Shown here: positions 7,152-16,072 of the stretch, piece after piece
Position numbering within the stretch: the stretch's first letter is position 1
How the letters are laid out: each line of letters begins with the position of its first letter
Assembly (NCBI GenBank): GCA_964525495.1
Contig: CAZGHS010000001.1
Span: 159,002 to 223,001 of the forward strand
Direction: 5' to 3'
Length of the DNA: 64,000 nt
DNA from: CAZGHS01 sp964525495
GTDB lineage: Bacteria > Patescibacteriota > Microgenomatia > JALYQM01
The notes under the pieces: model-generated
The model's database searches: none
What the model was told of the DNA's origin: nothing
Seen by the model: the letters and a program-made list of their open reading frames with translations, nothing else
Made by a program: the position numbers and the translations under genes

Positions 7152-8800
7152 AAAAAATTGCGATAGCTTTCTCACTCTTTCTGTTATTCTTGTCACCTTC
7201 TCAAGCATTCGCTGAACAGATAAATTCATACGATGTACAGATAAATATAAACTCTGACGGCACTATGAAGGTAACCGAAAACATTCTCTACGATTTTGAA
7301 TCCAACGATCGTCATGGCATATTTCGAGATCTCCCTCGATCAACCAAAGTCGCTGACAAATATCGCATTCAAAAATATACTATCGAGCAAGTTCTCAAAA
7401 ATCGTCAGAACGAGAAATACACTACTTCATCCAAAGGTGATAATTTCTCAGTCAAAATCGGCGATCCCGATAAAACCATTAATGGTGAACACAGATACAC
7501 GATTGCATATAAAGTAGAAAATGGACTCGGCACCCTTAACGAAGGCGACGAGCTCTATTGGAACGTCACAGGTAACGATTGGAATGTACCGATTCTTAAC
7601 GCAAGTGCATCTATCCAAACACCCTCCAGCATAGCAACAACAAAAGCAACTTGTTTCACTGGGACTACGGGCAGTTCAGCACAAAACTGCAGTATATCTC
7701 AAGACAAAAAACGCTTCACTGCCCCTGGTCTTGGACCCAATGAAGGACTTACCCTTGTCACTGGCTTTCCTCCAAACACATATCCAAAAAACACACTTTC
7801 TGACCAACCAGCAACGGCCCTCTCTCCACTTGCACAAACACTTCTTTTCATAGCTGGAATAGCATTTTTCGGCATACTTAACATCATTGCACCACTCCTA
7901 GTTTGGAACTGGTACAAAAAAACCCAGAAAACAAAACTAGGCGAACCTACCGTAAACTTTGATATCCCGAGCACCACAGATAATCGCCTTTCCCCCGCAC
8001 TCGCAGGCGCACTCGACACCGCAGAGCTCGAACAAAACGACGTAGTCGCCACCATCTTCGATCTTGCCATCAGAAAGCATCTCAAAATCCGCCAAGAAAC
8101 AGAAAAAAAGAACTATGTAGTCTTCGAAAAAGAAGAAAAGAAATACTACTTTGAAAAATTGCCTGCACCCTCTGACGATGCACTCGAGCCACACGAAAAG
8201 ATTCTTATGGATAGGCTATTCAAAAGCTCAGACGTAATAGATCTTTCAACACTTAACACAGACTTCTACGAAACTTTTCAAAAAATGGAAAAAAACGTCT
8301 ACAGCCAACTCGTTCAAAAAAAACTATATACAAGCGATCCAAAGTCCAGAAAAACAATGCTGATTGTATTTGGAGTTATCGCTCTCTCTTTCGGTGGAAT
8401 TATATTAGGGCCAATCTTACTCTATCTATCCCGCAAAAACACCAACCGCACAGAGCTCGGCAACCAAATCGACTGGAATATTGATGGACTCAAATTATTC
8501 TTAGAAAAAATGAACCGTAATTATACCTGGCAAGCCAATCAAATAGCAGTAGTCGAACAGATGATCCCTTATGCTATGGCGCTCGGTCATATAGATAAAT
8601 TTATGGAGCAACTCAAAGTGATTATGCCAGAATATCAACCAACCTGGTACTCAGGCGCCACACCGTTCTATAACATCTCACCAGCACTTATGAGTACTAT
8701 GAACAGCAGCTTCACAACCAATGCACCATCCTCATCAAGCGGCTTCTCAGGTGGATCATCCGGAGGCGGTGGTGGTGGCGGAGGCGGCGGAAGCTGGTAA
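7148..8800 (+). CDS. DUF2207 domain membrane protein with Gly-rich tail
   Basis: A 550-residue protein with a cleavable signal peptide ending A-F-A-E, then an extracellular beta-rich DUF2207 domain (D-G-T-M-K-V-T-E-N-I-L-Y-D-F, H-G-I-F-R-D-L-P). A membrane helix near residues 225-250 is followed by a cytoplasmic wing and a second hydrophobic stretch near 415-435. The C-terminus is the Ser/Gly run ending in about ten Gly then S-W that is typical of this family (YciQ-like). Function of the family is unknown; it is widespread in monoderm bacteria and CPR genomes. The ATGA overlap with the preceding membrane gene argues for one transcript, probably continuing into the kinase-like gene 3 bases downstream. 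Confidence 0.9.
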   Translation: MKKIAIAFSLFLLFLSPSQAFAEQINSYDVQININSDGTMKVTENILYDFESNDRHGIFRDLPRSTKVADKYRIQKYTIEQVLKNRQNEKYTTSSKGDNFSVKIGDPDKTINGEHRYTIAYKVENGLGTLNEGDELYWNVTGNDWNVPILNASASIQTPSSIATTKATCFTGTTGSSAQNCSISQDKKRFTAPGLGPNEGLTLVTGFPPNTYPKNTLSDQPATALSPLAQTLLFIAGIAFFGILNIIAPLLVWNWYKKTQKTKLGEPTVNFDIPSTTDNRLSPALAGALDTAELEQNDVVATIFDLAIRKHLKIRQETEKKNYVVFEKEEKKYYFEKLPAPSDDALEPHEKILMDRLFKSSDVIDLSTLNTDFYETFQKMEKNVYSQLVQKKLYTSDPKSRKTMLIVFGVIALSFGGIILGPILLYLSRKNTNRTELGNQIDWNIDGLKLFLEKMNRNYTWQANQIAVVEQMIPYAMALGHIDKFMEQLKVIMPEYQPTWYSGATPFYNISPALMSTMNSSFTTNAPSSSSGFSGGSSGGGGGGGGGGSW

Positions 8801-8803
8801 TAA

Positions 8804-9805
8804 ATGGATAGTAACCTTATCGACTATCTAAACCAAGCATATAAACTAGATATTCTCGAACAGGTCGAAAAGGTTACTGGCGGCTTTCTTTCCGATAACT
8901 ACAGACTCGAAACGAAATCTGGTCAAAAGTTCTTTCTCAAACAACATCGACACACAGACGAAAACGTAATCAGACAAGTCATGATAATTGAGAAATATTT
9001 TAGCGACCACAAGATCCCTATTATTTTGCCCATTTCAGACTTACACAACCAAAGCTACTTTAAATATCAAGAAAACTTCTACAGCCTATACCCCTATATA
9101 AATGCAAAAAGCGTAAGTAGAAAAACAATTTCAGATAAAGCTCTTGAGCAAATGGGAATTATGCTCGGAAAAATTCATCTCGCAGGGAAAAATGCAGATA
9201 AAAGTAAATTCTCACAACGGAGCAACAACCTTAAGGTAACTAAATTTTACAACCGCTACCCAATCCTGTTAGAGGCCATAACTACACAAACCGATCCGAC
9301 AAACTACGACACGCAGGCGTTGAAGTTACTTAAGTTAAAGCTGGAAATGTCCAAATCACAAACCTGGGAAGAATCAGAACTACAAATGCCCTATGATCAC
9401 CTTATTCATGGAGATTATCACGACCAAAATATCTTTTTTAATGAAAACGAAGAAGTTACGCATATCTTTGATCTAGAGAAATCAGAGATTGCTCCCCGCC
9501 TGTTTGAACTAATACGGTCAATAGATTACGTCTGTTTCAATAACGGCTATACACAAGAAGTTTACAACAAGGCGCTTATCTATCGAAATGCATACCATCA
9601 TGTTTATCCCATCCCCAAAGTCGAACTGCGTAAAACACTTAACGCATACGTCTCCTCAAAAACGCATGACACATGGATTTTGCACGAACACTACATCACC
9701 AAAAGCACAAGGCAAGACGACCTATTCCCGTATCATATAGCAGGGATAAATTACTTAAAAGACAATTATCAGACCTGGATAAACAAACTATTAGAAGGAA
9801 TCTAG
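8804..9805 (+). CDS. Phosphotransferase (APH/homoserine kinase-II-like fold)
   Basis: A 333-residue protein kinase-fold phosphotransferase of the aminoglycoside phosphotransferase (PF01636-type) family. The catalytic loop H-G-D-Y-H-D-Q-N and metal-binding D-L-E are present; the N-lobe has G-G-F-L-S-D-N-Y-R-L and the ATP Lys in F-L-K-Q-H. Substrates in the family range from antibiotics to homoserine, choline, fructosamine and Ser/Thr residues, and nothing here selects one. It starts 3 bases after the DUF2207 stop without a clear ribosome site, suggesting coupling. Its end overlaps the convergent PspC gene by 4 bases. Confidence 0.85.
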   Translation: MDSNLIDYLNQAYKLDILEQVEKVTGGFLSDNYRLETKSGQKFFLKQHRHTDENVIRQVMIIEKYFSDHKIPIILPISDLHNQSYFKYQENFYSLYPYINAKSVSRKTISDKALEQMGIMLGKIHLAGKNADKSKFSQRSNNLKVTKFYNRYPILLEAITTQTDPTNYDTQALKLLKLKLEMSKSQTWEESELQMPYDHLIHGDYHDQNIFFNENEEVTHIFDLEKSEIAPRLFELIRSIDYVCFNNGYTQEVYNKALIYRNAYHHVYPIPKVELRKTLNAYVSSKTHDTWILHEHYITKSTRQDDLFPYHIAGINYLKDNYQTWINKLLEGI

Positions 9806-9990
9806 ACAGTTTCTTCTGGAATTAATACCCAAAGCAAAATATAAGGAAGGATACCTGGCAAACCACCCGGCAACAAAAGTATGACAGCAATGATCCGAAT
9901 AATCGTAACATCAACTCCCAAATAATTTGCCAAAGCGAGGCAAACGCCTGCAATTTTTCTTCCTTCTCGTGGGCGAATCAATTTTTTCAT
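9802..9990 (-). CDS. PspC-domain small membrane protein
   Basis: A 62-residue protein that is almost entirely a PspC domain: R-E-G-R-K-I-A-G-V-C-L-A-L-A-N-Y-L-G, then V-D-V-T-I-I-R-I-I, then a hydrophobic helix with Pro/Gly and L-L-W-V-L-I-P. In enterobacteria PspC senses membrane stress with PspA/PspB; stand-alone PspC proteins are common and of unknown role. No pspA is nearby. Confidence 0.9.
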   Translation of the reverse strand: MKKLIRPREGRKIAGVCLALANYLGVDVTIIRIIAVILLLPGGLPGILPYILLWVLIPEETV

Positions 9991-10019
9991 ATATGCATTA
10001 TATCATTAATATAAAGTAA

Positions 10020-11789
10020 TTAATATAATTCGTATTTCTCAAGCAGCTTCCTATTGCCCTCGACCTGATACTTCAACAGATCTGAGTAGATACCAGGCTT
10101 CTGCGCTAGTTCACCAGGTGTACCATATTCTGCAATTTGCCCCTGGTCTAGCACAATTATCTTATTTACGTTTTGAATAGTTGAGAATCTATGCGCGATC
10201 ACAATCGTCAAACGATCCTTCATCAAATTCTCAAGTCCTTGCTGTACTTCTTGTTCACTTCGCGCATCCAAAGAACTCGTCGCCTCATCCAAGATCAAAA
10301 TTGGAGAATTCTTCATGATCGCTCTCGCAATCTGTATACGTTGCTTCTGTCCACCTGACAACTTGACACCACGCTCACCAATCTCTGACTCCAAACCCTT
10401 AGGCAAGTTCATAACAAAGTTATACGCATTAGCGAGCTTTAAGGATTCTATAACTTTTTCTTCAGTTACATCACTCAACCCATACGCAACATTCTCTTTA
10501 ATTGTCGAGCTAAAAAGTTCATTATCTTGAAACACCAAAGCAATATTATTTCGTACAAAATGAGTGTCTACTTCCGTATATGACTTACCTGAAAGCAAAA
10601 TCTCACCTCCACTAATCGGATAAAACTTCATTATTAAGTTAATAATTGTAGTCTTACCAGCACCACTCGCCCCGACTAAGGCAACACTCTCCCCTGAGTC
10701 AATATGGAACGAAACATTCTTCAATACAGCACGATCCTTCTCATATTCAAACGCCACATTCTTAAATTCAATACGAGGTCTATCAGCAATATCTGTTCTT
10801 TTTGGTGAGTCGAGTTTTTCTGTAGACTTCAAATCCAAAACCTCAAAGTACTCCTTGGAACCACTTTCGGCAGTTTGAATTTGCGTCAATATAAATGACA
10901 TCGCAAACAACGGCAATCGAGCCTGAGCGATTAACTGCAAAATCAAAACCATTTCACCGATCGACAGTTCACCAATATATGCGTTATAGAAAACTAAAAT
11001 ATTGATCGCAAGCAAAATTATCTGAAGCGAAAAGTTACGCCAGAAATCAAACACATGAAACGTATGGCTCTGTTTAGCATAAATCTTATTTGACTCACCC
11101 AAGTTATTGGAAACTAAATCATACTCACTCTTTTGTGTATTAAAGCTTTTAACAACTTTAATATTTCCAATTACTTCACTAATACGACCTCTAGTAAAGT
11201 CTTCAATCTTGTTTTTCTGCTCTTCAGACTCTCCCCACTTCTTAGTCGAGTAATAGCTAATCGATAAATACACAGGGAACAAAATAAACGTCAGCAAAGC
11301 AATCCAAATATTAAAATATGCGAGCAAAACTATAGTAAAAACACTTTGCAAAAACGTTGGCAAGATAAAATTCGTCGACGTATTCATGAAACCATAAATA
11401 GTCTGAATACCACGGCTCAACTGGTTTACAATCTTTCCCGAAATCTCACTATCAAAATAGGATTGCGGCAAAGTCAAAACTTTCTGGTAAAAAGTTTCAG
11501 TCAAAAACTTTCGAAGTCGACCGGCAAAATGATCACCAATACGTTCTGTAACAGCAGTGATACCGACACTAATCGCGCCTAACAGGAACCCAAGCCCTAT
11601 AAAGAGAACGAGTCTATCAAAATTACCTGTCTTAGTTTGAACCTGATTTACAATCTCATCAACTACAGACTTGCTAATAAACGGAACTGCTAGCTCTAGA
11701 GAAGCAGTTATAACTATCAGTAAAGCCAAAATACCAACCAGGTGGTAAAGCGGACGTGCAAGTAAAACAATTCTCCAAATATTCTTCAT
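10020..11789 (-). CDS. ABC exporter, fused permease-ATPase (MsbA/multidrug type)
   Basis: A 589-residue half-transporter that should work as a homodimer in the cytoplasmic membrane. The first 320 residues form a six-helix exporter domain. The ATPase carries Walker A G-A-S-G-A-G-K-T-T, the Q-loop V-F-Q-D-N, signature L-S-G-G-Q-K-Q-R, Walker B I-L-I-L-D-E-A-T-S-S-L-D and the H-loop I-A-H-R-F. All catalytic residues are intact. The cargo (lipid, drug or peptide) cannot be read from sequence. TATAAT at 11803-11798 lies 8 bases before the ATG, predicting a leaderless message. Confidence 0.95.
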   Translation of the reverse strand: MKNIWRIVLLARPLYHLVGILALLIVITASLELAVPFISKSVVDEIVNQVQTKTGNFDRLVLFIGLGFLLGAISVGITAVTERIGDHFAGRLRKFLTETFYQKVLTLPQSYFDSEISGKIVNQLSRGIQTIYGFMNTSTNFILPTFLQSVFTIVLLAYFNIWIALLTFILFPVYLSISYYSTKKWGESEEQKNKIEDFTRGRISEVIGNIKVVKSFNTQKSEYDLVSNNLGESNKIYAKQSHTFHVFDFWRNFSLQIILLAINILVFYNAYIGELSIGEMVLILQLIAQARLPLFAMSFILTQIQTAESGSKEYFEVLDLKSTEKLDSPKRTDIADRPRIEFKNVAFEYEKDRAVLKNVSFHIDSGESVALVGASGAGKTTIINLIMKFYPISGGEILLSGKSYTEVDTHFVRNNIALVFQDNELFSSTIKENVAYGLSDVTEEKVIESLKLANAYNFVMNLPKGLESEIGERGVKLSGGQKQRIQIARAIMKNSPILILDEATSSLDARSEQEVQQGLENLMKDRLTIVIAHRFSTIQNVNKIIVLDQGQIAEYGTPGELAQKPGIYSDLLKYQVEGNRKLLEKYELY

Positions 11790-11842
11790 ATCTAGCTATT
11801 ATACCAAGAAAGCAAAATCTAAGCCATTTTGCGATATAACCA

Positions 11843-11868
11843 AAATCCCCCACTCTCGTGGGGGATTT
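11843..11868 (-). terminator. Strong intrinsic terminator
   Basis: AATCCCCCAC and GTGGGGGATT form a 10-bp stem with loop TCTC; read on the minus strand it is followed by TTTT. It ends the large secreted-protein transcript before the ABC exporter promoter. Confidence 0.85.
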
Positions 11869-11892
11869 ACTGCGTAGTTAAAAAACTATTTT

Positions 11893-14010
11893 TTAATTAG
11901 GCGCATGAACACTATTATTACCATCATCATGTTCTCTCTGAATAATACGTGGCTGTATTGCAACCTTCCCTATTAGGTCAGCATTGACAGGCGAGACCAT
12001 TTGTCGCACGCTACCTGGAAATGGCGTTGTCTGAGCATTGCGTCCAAACACATCCGTATACCAATATTGAGGACCACCTGCATTGTTAATTCTTGAAGCA
12101 TTTACATACTGCCCACGATGTCTTCCTCTGAACGGCGAGCGTGGATCATCCCAAGTTATAGCCTTGGTTACATTCCACCACTCACATACTCCACCTCGAG
12201 CTCTTCGATTACCTAGAACTTCTGTGCAGTAATCAATTGAGTAGGTCTGCAAGTTTGCAGATGCTGGATTATAGTAACGAATTGCATCATGCACATCCCA
12301 AGCACCATTATTGGATGCAATTGTTTGACTACCTCGTGTCACTGAAAACTGTCCATCCCATTCCTCATAAGGAAATCCTGAGAATTGACCATCTGGAACG
12401 AGAACAGTCGACTCAATACAATCTCTTGTAATTATATTTCTTGTACCGTTTCCTCTTGTCCCAGGATAATTCATGTTTGCAGCAACTTTACCCAGGCTAA
12501 TTATTTGAGTTCGATTATCTGGACAGAATCTCGTAAATTCACCAGCTGCTCCAAATGCGATCATTCCAGATAGCAGTGTAGTAGAGCTTGGATAGTCTGC
12601 TCTAGTACTATCACATTTTGTATGCATTATTGTTTCATGCAAGTTATTTGTTAGAGCATCCGGGCTACTTACACCTTGGTGAATTTTATGGAAGTGATAG
12701 CAACGTACACCTGTCGCATCAAACTTACGTCCACCTGTTCCATTCATAGGAACAACCACTCCACCTGTCTTACTGCTATCAAACGGATCAGTCCCTGTCC
12801 CAATATCACCTTCACCATTTGCAAATTCAATCTTATGACCTTCATGACTTTCATGGCGCATCATTCCCAAGTTTGCTGAATCTAGCTGTTCATTAACATA
12901 CCCAAAAGGTATCCCCGCAGTTGATAACTCTGCATCGCTGATTTGACCATTTCTGTCAGCATCGTAAGCAAAATTTCGTCTAACATCATTCCAATACTGA
13001 TAACCAGCTGGATTACGTCCATGTTCATGACCAAATTTACAACCGCCAGGACCAAGTGGCGGATGCCATGTTGGGTATTTCTTACCATCTGGGCCAATCA
13101 CAGAATACGCATCATGCTGAGCTTTAGTACAAGTATCCCACTTTGAGGGAGTCCACTTTGCAAACGCCATTGACAATACACCTGGAGCATTAGCTTGACC
13201 TGGTTGTGCAGGAGTAGCAGTCGGAGATACCGGAGTTTTTGTAGGAACAGGACTTGCAGTTCTTACAGGAGCGGTAGTTCTTATAGGAGTCGGAGCAACT
13301 GTTGGAGCACTAACTGAAAAAGGCATAACAACAGGAGGGGTAGGCTGAGCACTATTGCCAGTTATAACGTTATAGACCAAAACTAATTTTGGTGTATTTA
13401 TAGTAAATCGACCCCATTGTCCACCGGTACCCTTAACAATTACGTTAACGTCCTGTGTGCTACCTTTAGATAGCACCTCAGAAACAACACTCTTTAGGTC
13501 AGGTGAATTATAAGAAGTATTAGCCAAAAATTTATTATTCGATGAAAATTGAATAGAATTAGAACTTAAAGCTCGACTAGAAGGTAAGCTACTATTGGAA
13601 AATGCAGCTGGTGCATTTGATTTTTCAGTATACAAGGATGCTGCAACAGAAATCCAGCTTTCTCGAGGTAGAGAAAAAGACATATATGCACTTGTAATCT
13701 CAGCATTTGCTGGCAAAGTTACACCAGTAAATCGCAAACCTAGATATGATGAGGTACTAGAAGATCCATTACCTATCCAAGGATTTGAGGTCTCACCACT
13801 AGTGCCATCTTGGTTAAAGGTCTGTGCTGCTACATATTCCTTTGTCTCTGTGACAGTGGTTGTCGCTGCAGAAGATCGATCTGCATTCTGCAAGCCAGCT
13901 AGTGAACCTGGTGACTGGCTTTTAACTATTGCGTAGATAAAAACGATAGCCAGGGCACCAATTAAATAGTAAAACGGAAACTTCTTTGACAAAGATGAGT
14001 TCTTAAGCAT
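11893..14010 (-). CDS. Large secreted/anchored protein: DNRLRE-like domain, Pro/Thr linker, unknown His/Cys-rich domain
   Basis: A 705-residue protein with one N-terminal membrane helix (about 13-30) acting as anchor or signal. Residues about 57-215 resemble the DNRLRE/CBM96-like beta domain (Y-V-A-A-Q-T-F, W-I-G-N-G, then a closing L-V-L-V-Y). A Pro/Thr/Ala linker (222-275) leads to a 430-residue C-terminal domain I do not recognise. That domain is rich in His, Cys and Trp, with W-H-P-P, C-K-F-G-H-E-H-G at 324-331, H-E-S-H-E-G-H at 386-392 and an EF-hand-like D-A-D-R-N-G-Q-I-S-D-A-E at 350-361, so it probably binds metals outside the cell. GGAG lies 12 bases before the ATG. A terminator follows. 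Confidence 0.85.
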   Translation of the reverse strand: MLKNSSLSKKFPFYYLIGALAIVFIYAIVKSQSPGSLAGLQNADRSSAATTTVTETKEYVAAQTFNQDGTSGETSNPWIGNGSSSTSSYLGLRFTGVTLPANAEITSAYMSFSLPRESWISVAASLYTEKSNAPAAFSNSSLPSSRALSSNSIQFSSNNKFLANTSYNSPDLKSVVSEVLSKGSTQDVNVIVKGTGGQWGRFTINTPKLVLVYNVITGNSAQPTPPVVMPFSVSAPTVAPTPIRTTAPVRTASPVPTKTPVSPTATPAQPGQANAPGVLSMAFAKWTPSKWDTCTKAQHDAYSVIGPDGKKYPTWHPPLGPGGCKFGHEHGRNPAGYQYWNDVRRNFAYDADRNGQISDAELSTAGIPFGYVNEQLDSANLGMMRHESHEGHKIEFANGEGDIGTGTDPFDSSKTGGVVVPMNGTGGRKFDATGVRCYHFHKIHQGVSSPDALTNNLHETIMHTKCDSTRADYPSSTTLLSGMIAFGAAGEFTRFCPDNRTQIISLGKVAANMNYPGTRGNGTRNIITRDCIESTVLVPDGQFSGFPYEEWDGQFSVTRGSQTIASNNGAWDVHDAIRYYNPASANLQTYSIDYCTEVLGNRRARGGVCEWWNVTKAITWDDPRSPFRGRHRGQYVNASRINNAGGPQYWYTDVFGRNAQTTPFPGSVRQMVSPVNADLIGKVAIQPRIIQREHDDGNNSVHAPN

Positions 14011-14116
14011 AAAAACGTATTACTCCTTCATAAGTATAAATCTATACTAATAGCTTACGAATAGACCATAATAATTGCAAGTGCATAGAGTATCAATCTT
14101 CCTAATCAAACGCAAG

Positions 14117-14127
14117 CTTGATATAAT
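14117..14127 (+). promoter_or_regulatory. Extended -10 promoter of trpS
   Basis: TG-A-TATAAT, with TATAAT at 14122-14127, ends 6 bases before the trpS ATG; no Shine-Dalgarno sequence fits between them. A leaderless transcript is predicted. The -35 region (TTCCTA near 14099) is poor, as expected for an extended -10 promoter. Confidence 0.6.
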
Positions 14128-14133
14128 CGTCCC

Positions 14134-15120
14134 ATGAACAAAATAATCTTCTCAGGCATTCAACCCAGCGGCAATCTTCACATCGGTAACTACATAGGAG
14201 CAATCCGCCAATGGGTTAAACAACAAAACGAAGGCTTTAACATATTCTGTATAGTTGACCTGCACGCAATTACAGTACCTCAAAACCCCAAAACTTTACG
14301 CGAAAAATCACTTGAACTCGCAGCGCTCTACATAGCTGCAGGTATTGATCCAAACAAATCAATTGTATTTATTCAATCACACAATCCTGACCACGCTAAC
14401 CTTGGATGGATTCTTAACTGTTATACCTCCATGGGTCAACTCAATCGCATGACTCAATTCAAAGACAAGTCAGAAAACAAAGAATTTATCAGTGCAGGGC
14501 TCTTTGATTATCCGGCACTCATGGCCGCAGATATTCTCCTATACAACACAACTGAAGTTCCCGTCGGAGAAGATCAAAAACAGCACGTAGAACTTACTCG
14601 AGATATTGCTGAGCGCTTTAACGGTATATATGGACAAACATTTGTACTTCCCGAACCAAAAATTCCGACTCACGGAGCACGGATCCGAAGTTTAGTCGAT
14701 CCAACCAAAAAGATGAGTAAAAGCGATGAGAATCCATTGGCCACAATTGGTCTATTAGACACAGCAGAACAAATCAAAAAAAAGATTAAATCGGCAACAA
14801 CAGACAGTGGCAGCGAGATCAAATACGATATTCAAAACAAACCAGGTATTAGTAATTTAATGGATATGTACTCGCAAGTCACTAATAGAACTATCGAGCA
14901 GATTGAAAAAGAGTTTGAAAACAAAAAATATGGCGAATTTAAAGAAGCGGTCGCAGAAGTCGTAGCGAATGAATTAGGTAAACTTCAAGAAAGCTACAAC
15001 GAACTACGCGAATCAGGCAAAATTGAATCAATTCTGAGCCAGAGCGCTGAAAAAGCATATAAAATTTCGCATAAAAAACTTGAAGAAGTATACGAAAAAG
15101 TCGGATTTATAAAGAACTAA
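14134..15120 (+). CDS. trpS: Tryptophanyl-tRNA synthetase
   Basis: A 328-residue class I synthetase charging tRNA-Trp, normal bacterial length. The HIGH-type motif is S-G-N-L-H-I-G-N-Y near residue 11, the KMSKS loop is K-M-S-K-S-D-E near residue 194, and the tryptophan pocket stretch F-D-Y-P-A-L-M-A-A-D-I-L-L-Y and V-G-E-D-Q-K-Q-H are intact. It is a single-gene transcript with a probable leaderless start. Its last four bases overlap the stop of the convergent rmd gene. Confidence 0.98.
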   Translation: MNKIIFSGIQPSGNLHIGNYIGAIRQWVKQQNEGFNIFCIVDLHAITVPQNPKTLREKSLELAALYIAAGIDPNKSIVFIQSHNPDHANLGWILNCYTSMGQLNRMTQFKDKSENKEFISAGLFDYPALMAADILLYNTTEVPVGEDQKQHVELTRDIAERFNGIYGQTFVLPEPKIPTHGARIRSLVDPTKKMSKSDENPLATIGLLDTAEQIKKKIKSATTDSGSEIKYDIQNKPGISNLMDMYSQVTNRTIEQIEKEFENKKYGEFKEAVAEVVANELGKLQESYNELRESGKIESILSQSAEKAYKISHKKLEEVYEKVGFIKN

Positions 15121-16070
15121 TTCTTTTGTCTCCAAAAGTCCAAGGTATCTCTCAACATGCTCTCAAGAGCAATCTCAGTTTTCCAACCTGTTAACTCATG
15201 AAACTTCTGAGCTGATCCATAAATAACAGGCATCTCAATCGGACGTACTCTATTCGGATCCATCTGATGCTCAATTTTCACCTTAGCCATTGAGAGAAGC
15301 ATTTCAACAATATCAGAAACCCTGGTCGGTTTTCCCGAACACACATTATAGCGCTCACCTGTTCTTCCTTTTTCTAAAAGCAATATATATGCTCGCGCAA
15401 AATCTCGTACATCAGAATAGTCTCGAGATACAGATAGATCACCAGTTAACAAAACAGGATCTTTCTTACCTTGTTCAATAGCAACTATCTGCTTACACAC
15501 ATCCGGAATAATAAACCCTTCTCGTTGCCCGGGTCCTACATGCGAAAAAAGCACCGGATAAACAATATCAAAATGATATGCCCGCACATATTGCATCGCT
15601 ATATAATATTGAGCAACTTTAGATATTGCATACGGATTCACAGGATTAAACCGCGAAGCCTCAACAAAAGGAAGCTCATGTGATTCAGCAAGACCATACT
15701 CCTCCGACGACCCCGCAATAATGATTCGGGGCCGGTATGACGTATCACTCTTCATCATCCCACGCACTACTTCAAGCAAGTTAATTGTCCCAATTACATT
15801 GGCTTGAAATGTTTCCTGTGGTTCTTTAAATGAATATCCTGGCTTAGACTGAGCAGCTAAATGAAAAATCGCATCAGGCTTTAAAGTATCAATTGTCCTG
15901 TACAACTCTTTTAGCTCAAGCAAGTCACCTTTCAAGATAACAACATCGTTCTTCAGTTCACTTTTTCCAGTGCGAGACAAACCATACACCGATAAATTAC
16001 GATTCTGCAGCTCATTTACCAAATGCGGTCCCACAAATCCATTAATTCCAGTAATAAGTATCTTCTTCAT
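15117..16070 (-). CDS. rmd: GDP-4-keto-6-deoxy-D-mannose reductase-like (RMD) epimerase/dehydratase-family protein
   Basis: A 317-residue extended short-chain dehydrogenase. It begins with the NAD(P)-binding G-I-N-G-F-V-G motif and carries S-S-E-E-Y-G and Y-A-I-S-K with the catalytic Tyr/Lys pair. The C-terminal R-V-R-P-I-E-M-P-V-I-Y-G and T-G-W-K-T-E-I-A-L segment is the pattern of RMD, which reduces the GMD product to GDP-D-rhamnose. It starts 2 bases after gmd, so the two form an operon and a two-step GDP-D-rhamnose pathway from GDP-mannose. Close relatives (GDP-6-deoxy-talose or fucose synthases) cannot be excluded by eye. Confidence 0.85.
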   Translation of the reverse strand: MKKILITGINGFVGPHLVNELQNRNLSVYGLSRTGKSELKNDVVILKGDLLELKELYRTIDTLKPDAIFHLAAQSKPGYSFKEPQETFQANVIGTINLLEVVRGMMKSDTSYRPRIIIAGSSEEYGLAESHELPFVEASRFNPVNPYAISKVAQYYIAMQYVRAYHFDIVYPVLFSHVGPGQREGFIIPDVCKQIVAIEQGKKDPVLLTGDLSVSRDYSDVRDFARAYILLLEKGRTGERYNVCSGKPTRVSDIVEMLLSMAKVKIEHQMDPNRVRPIEMPVIYGSAQKFHELTGWKTEIALESMLRDTLDFWRQKN

Positions 16071-16072
16071 AT

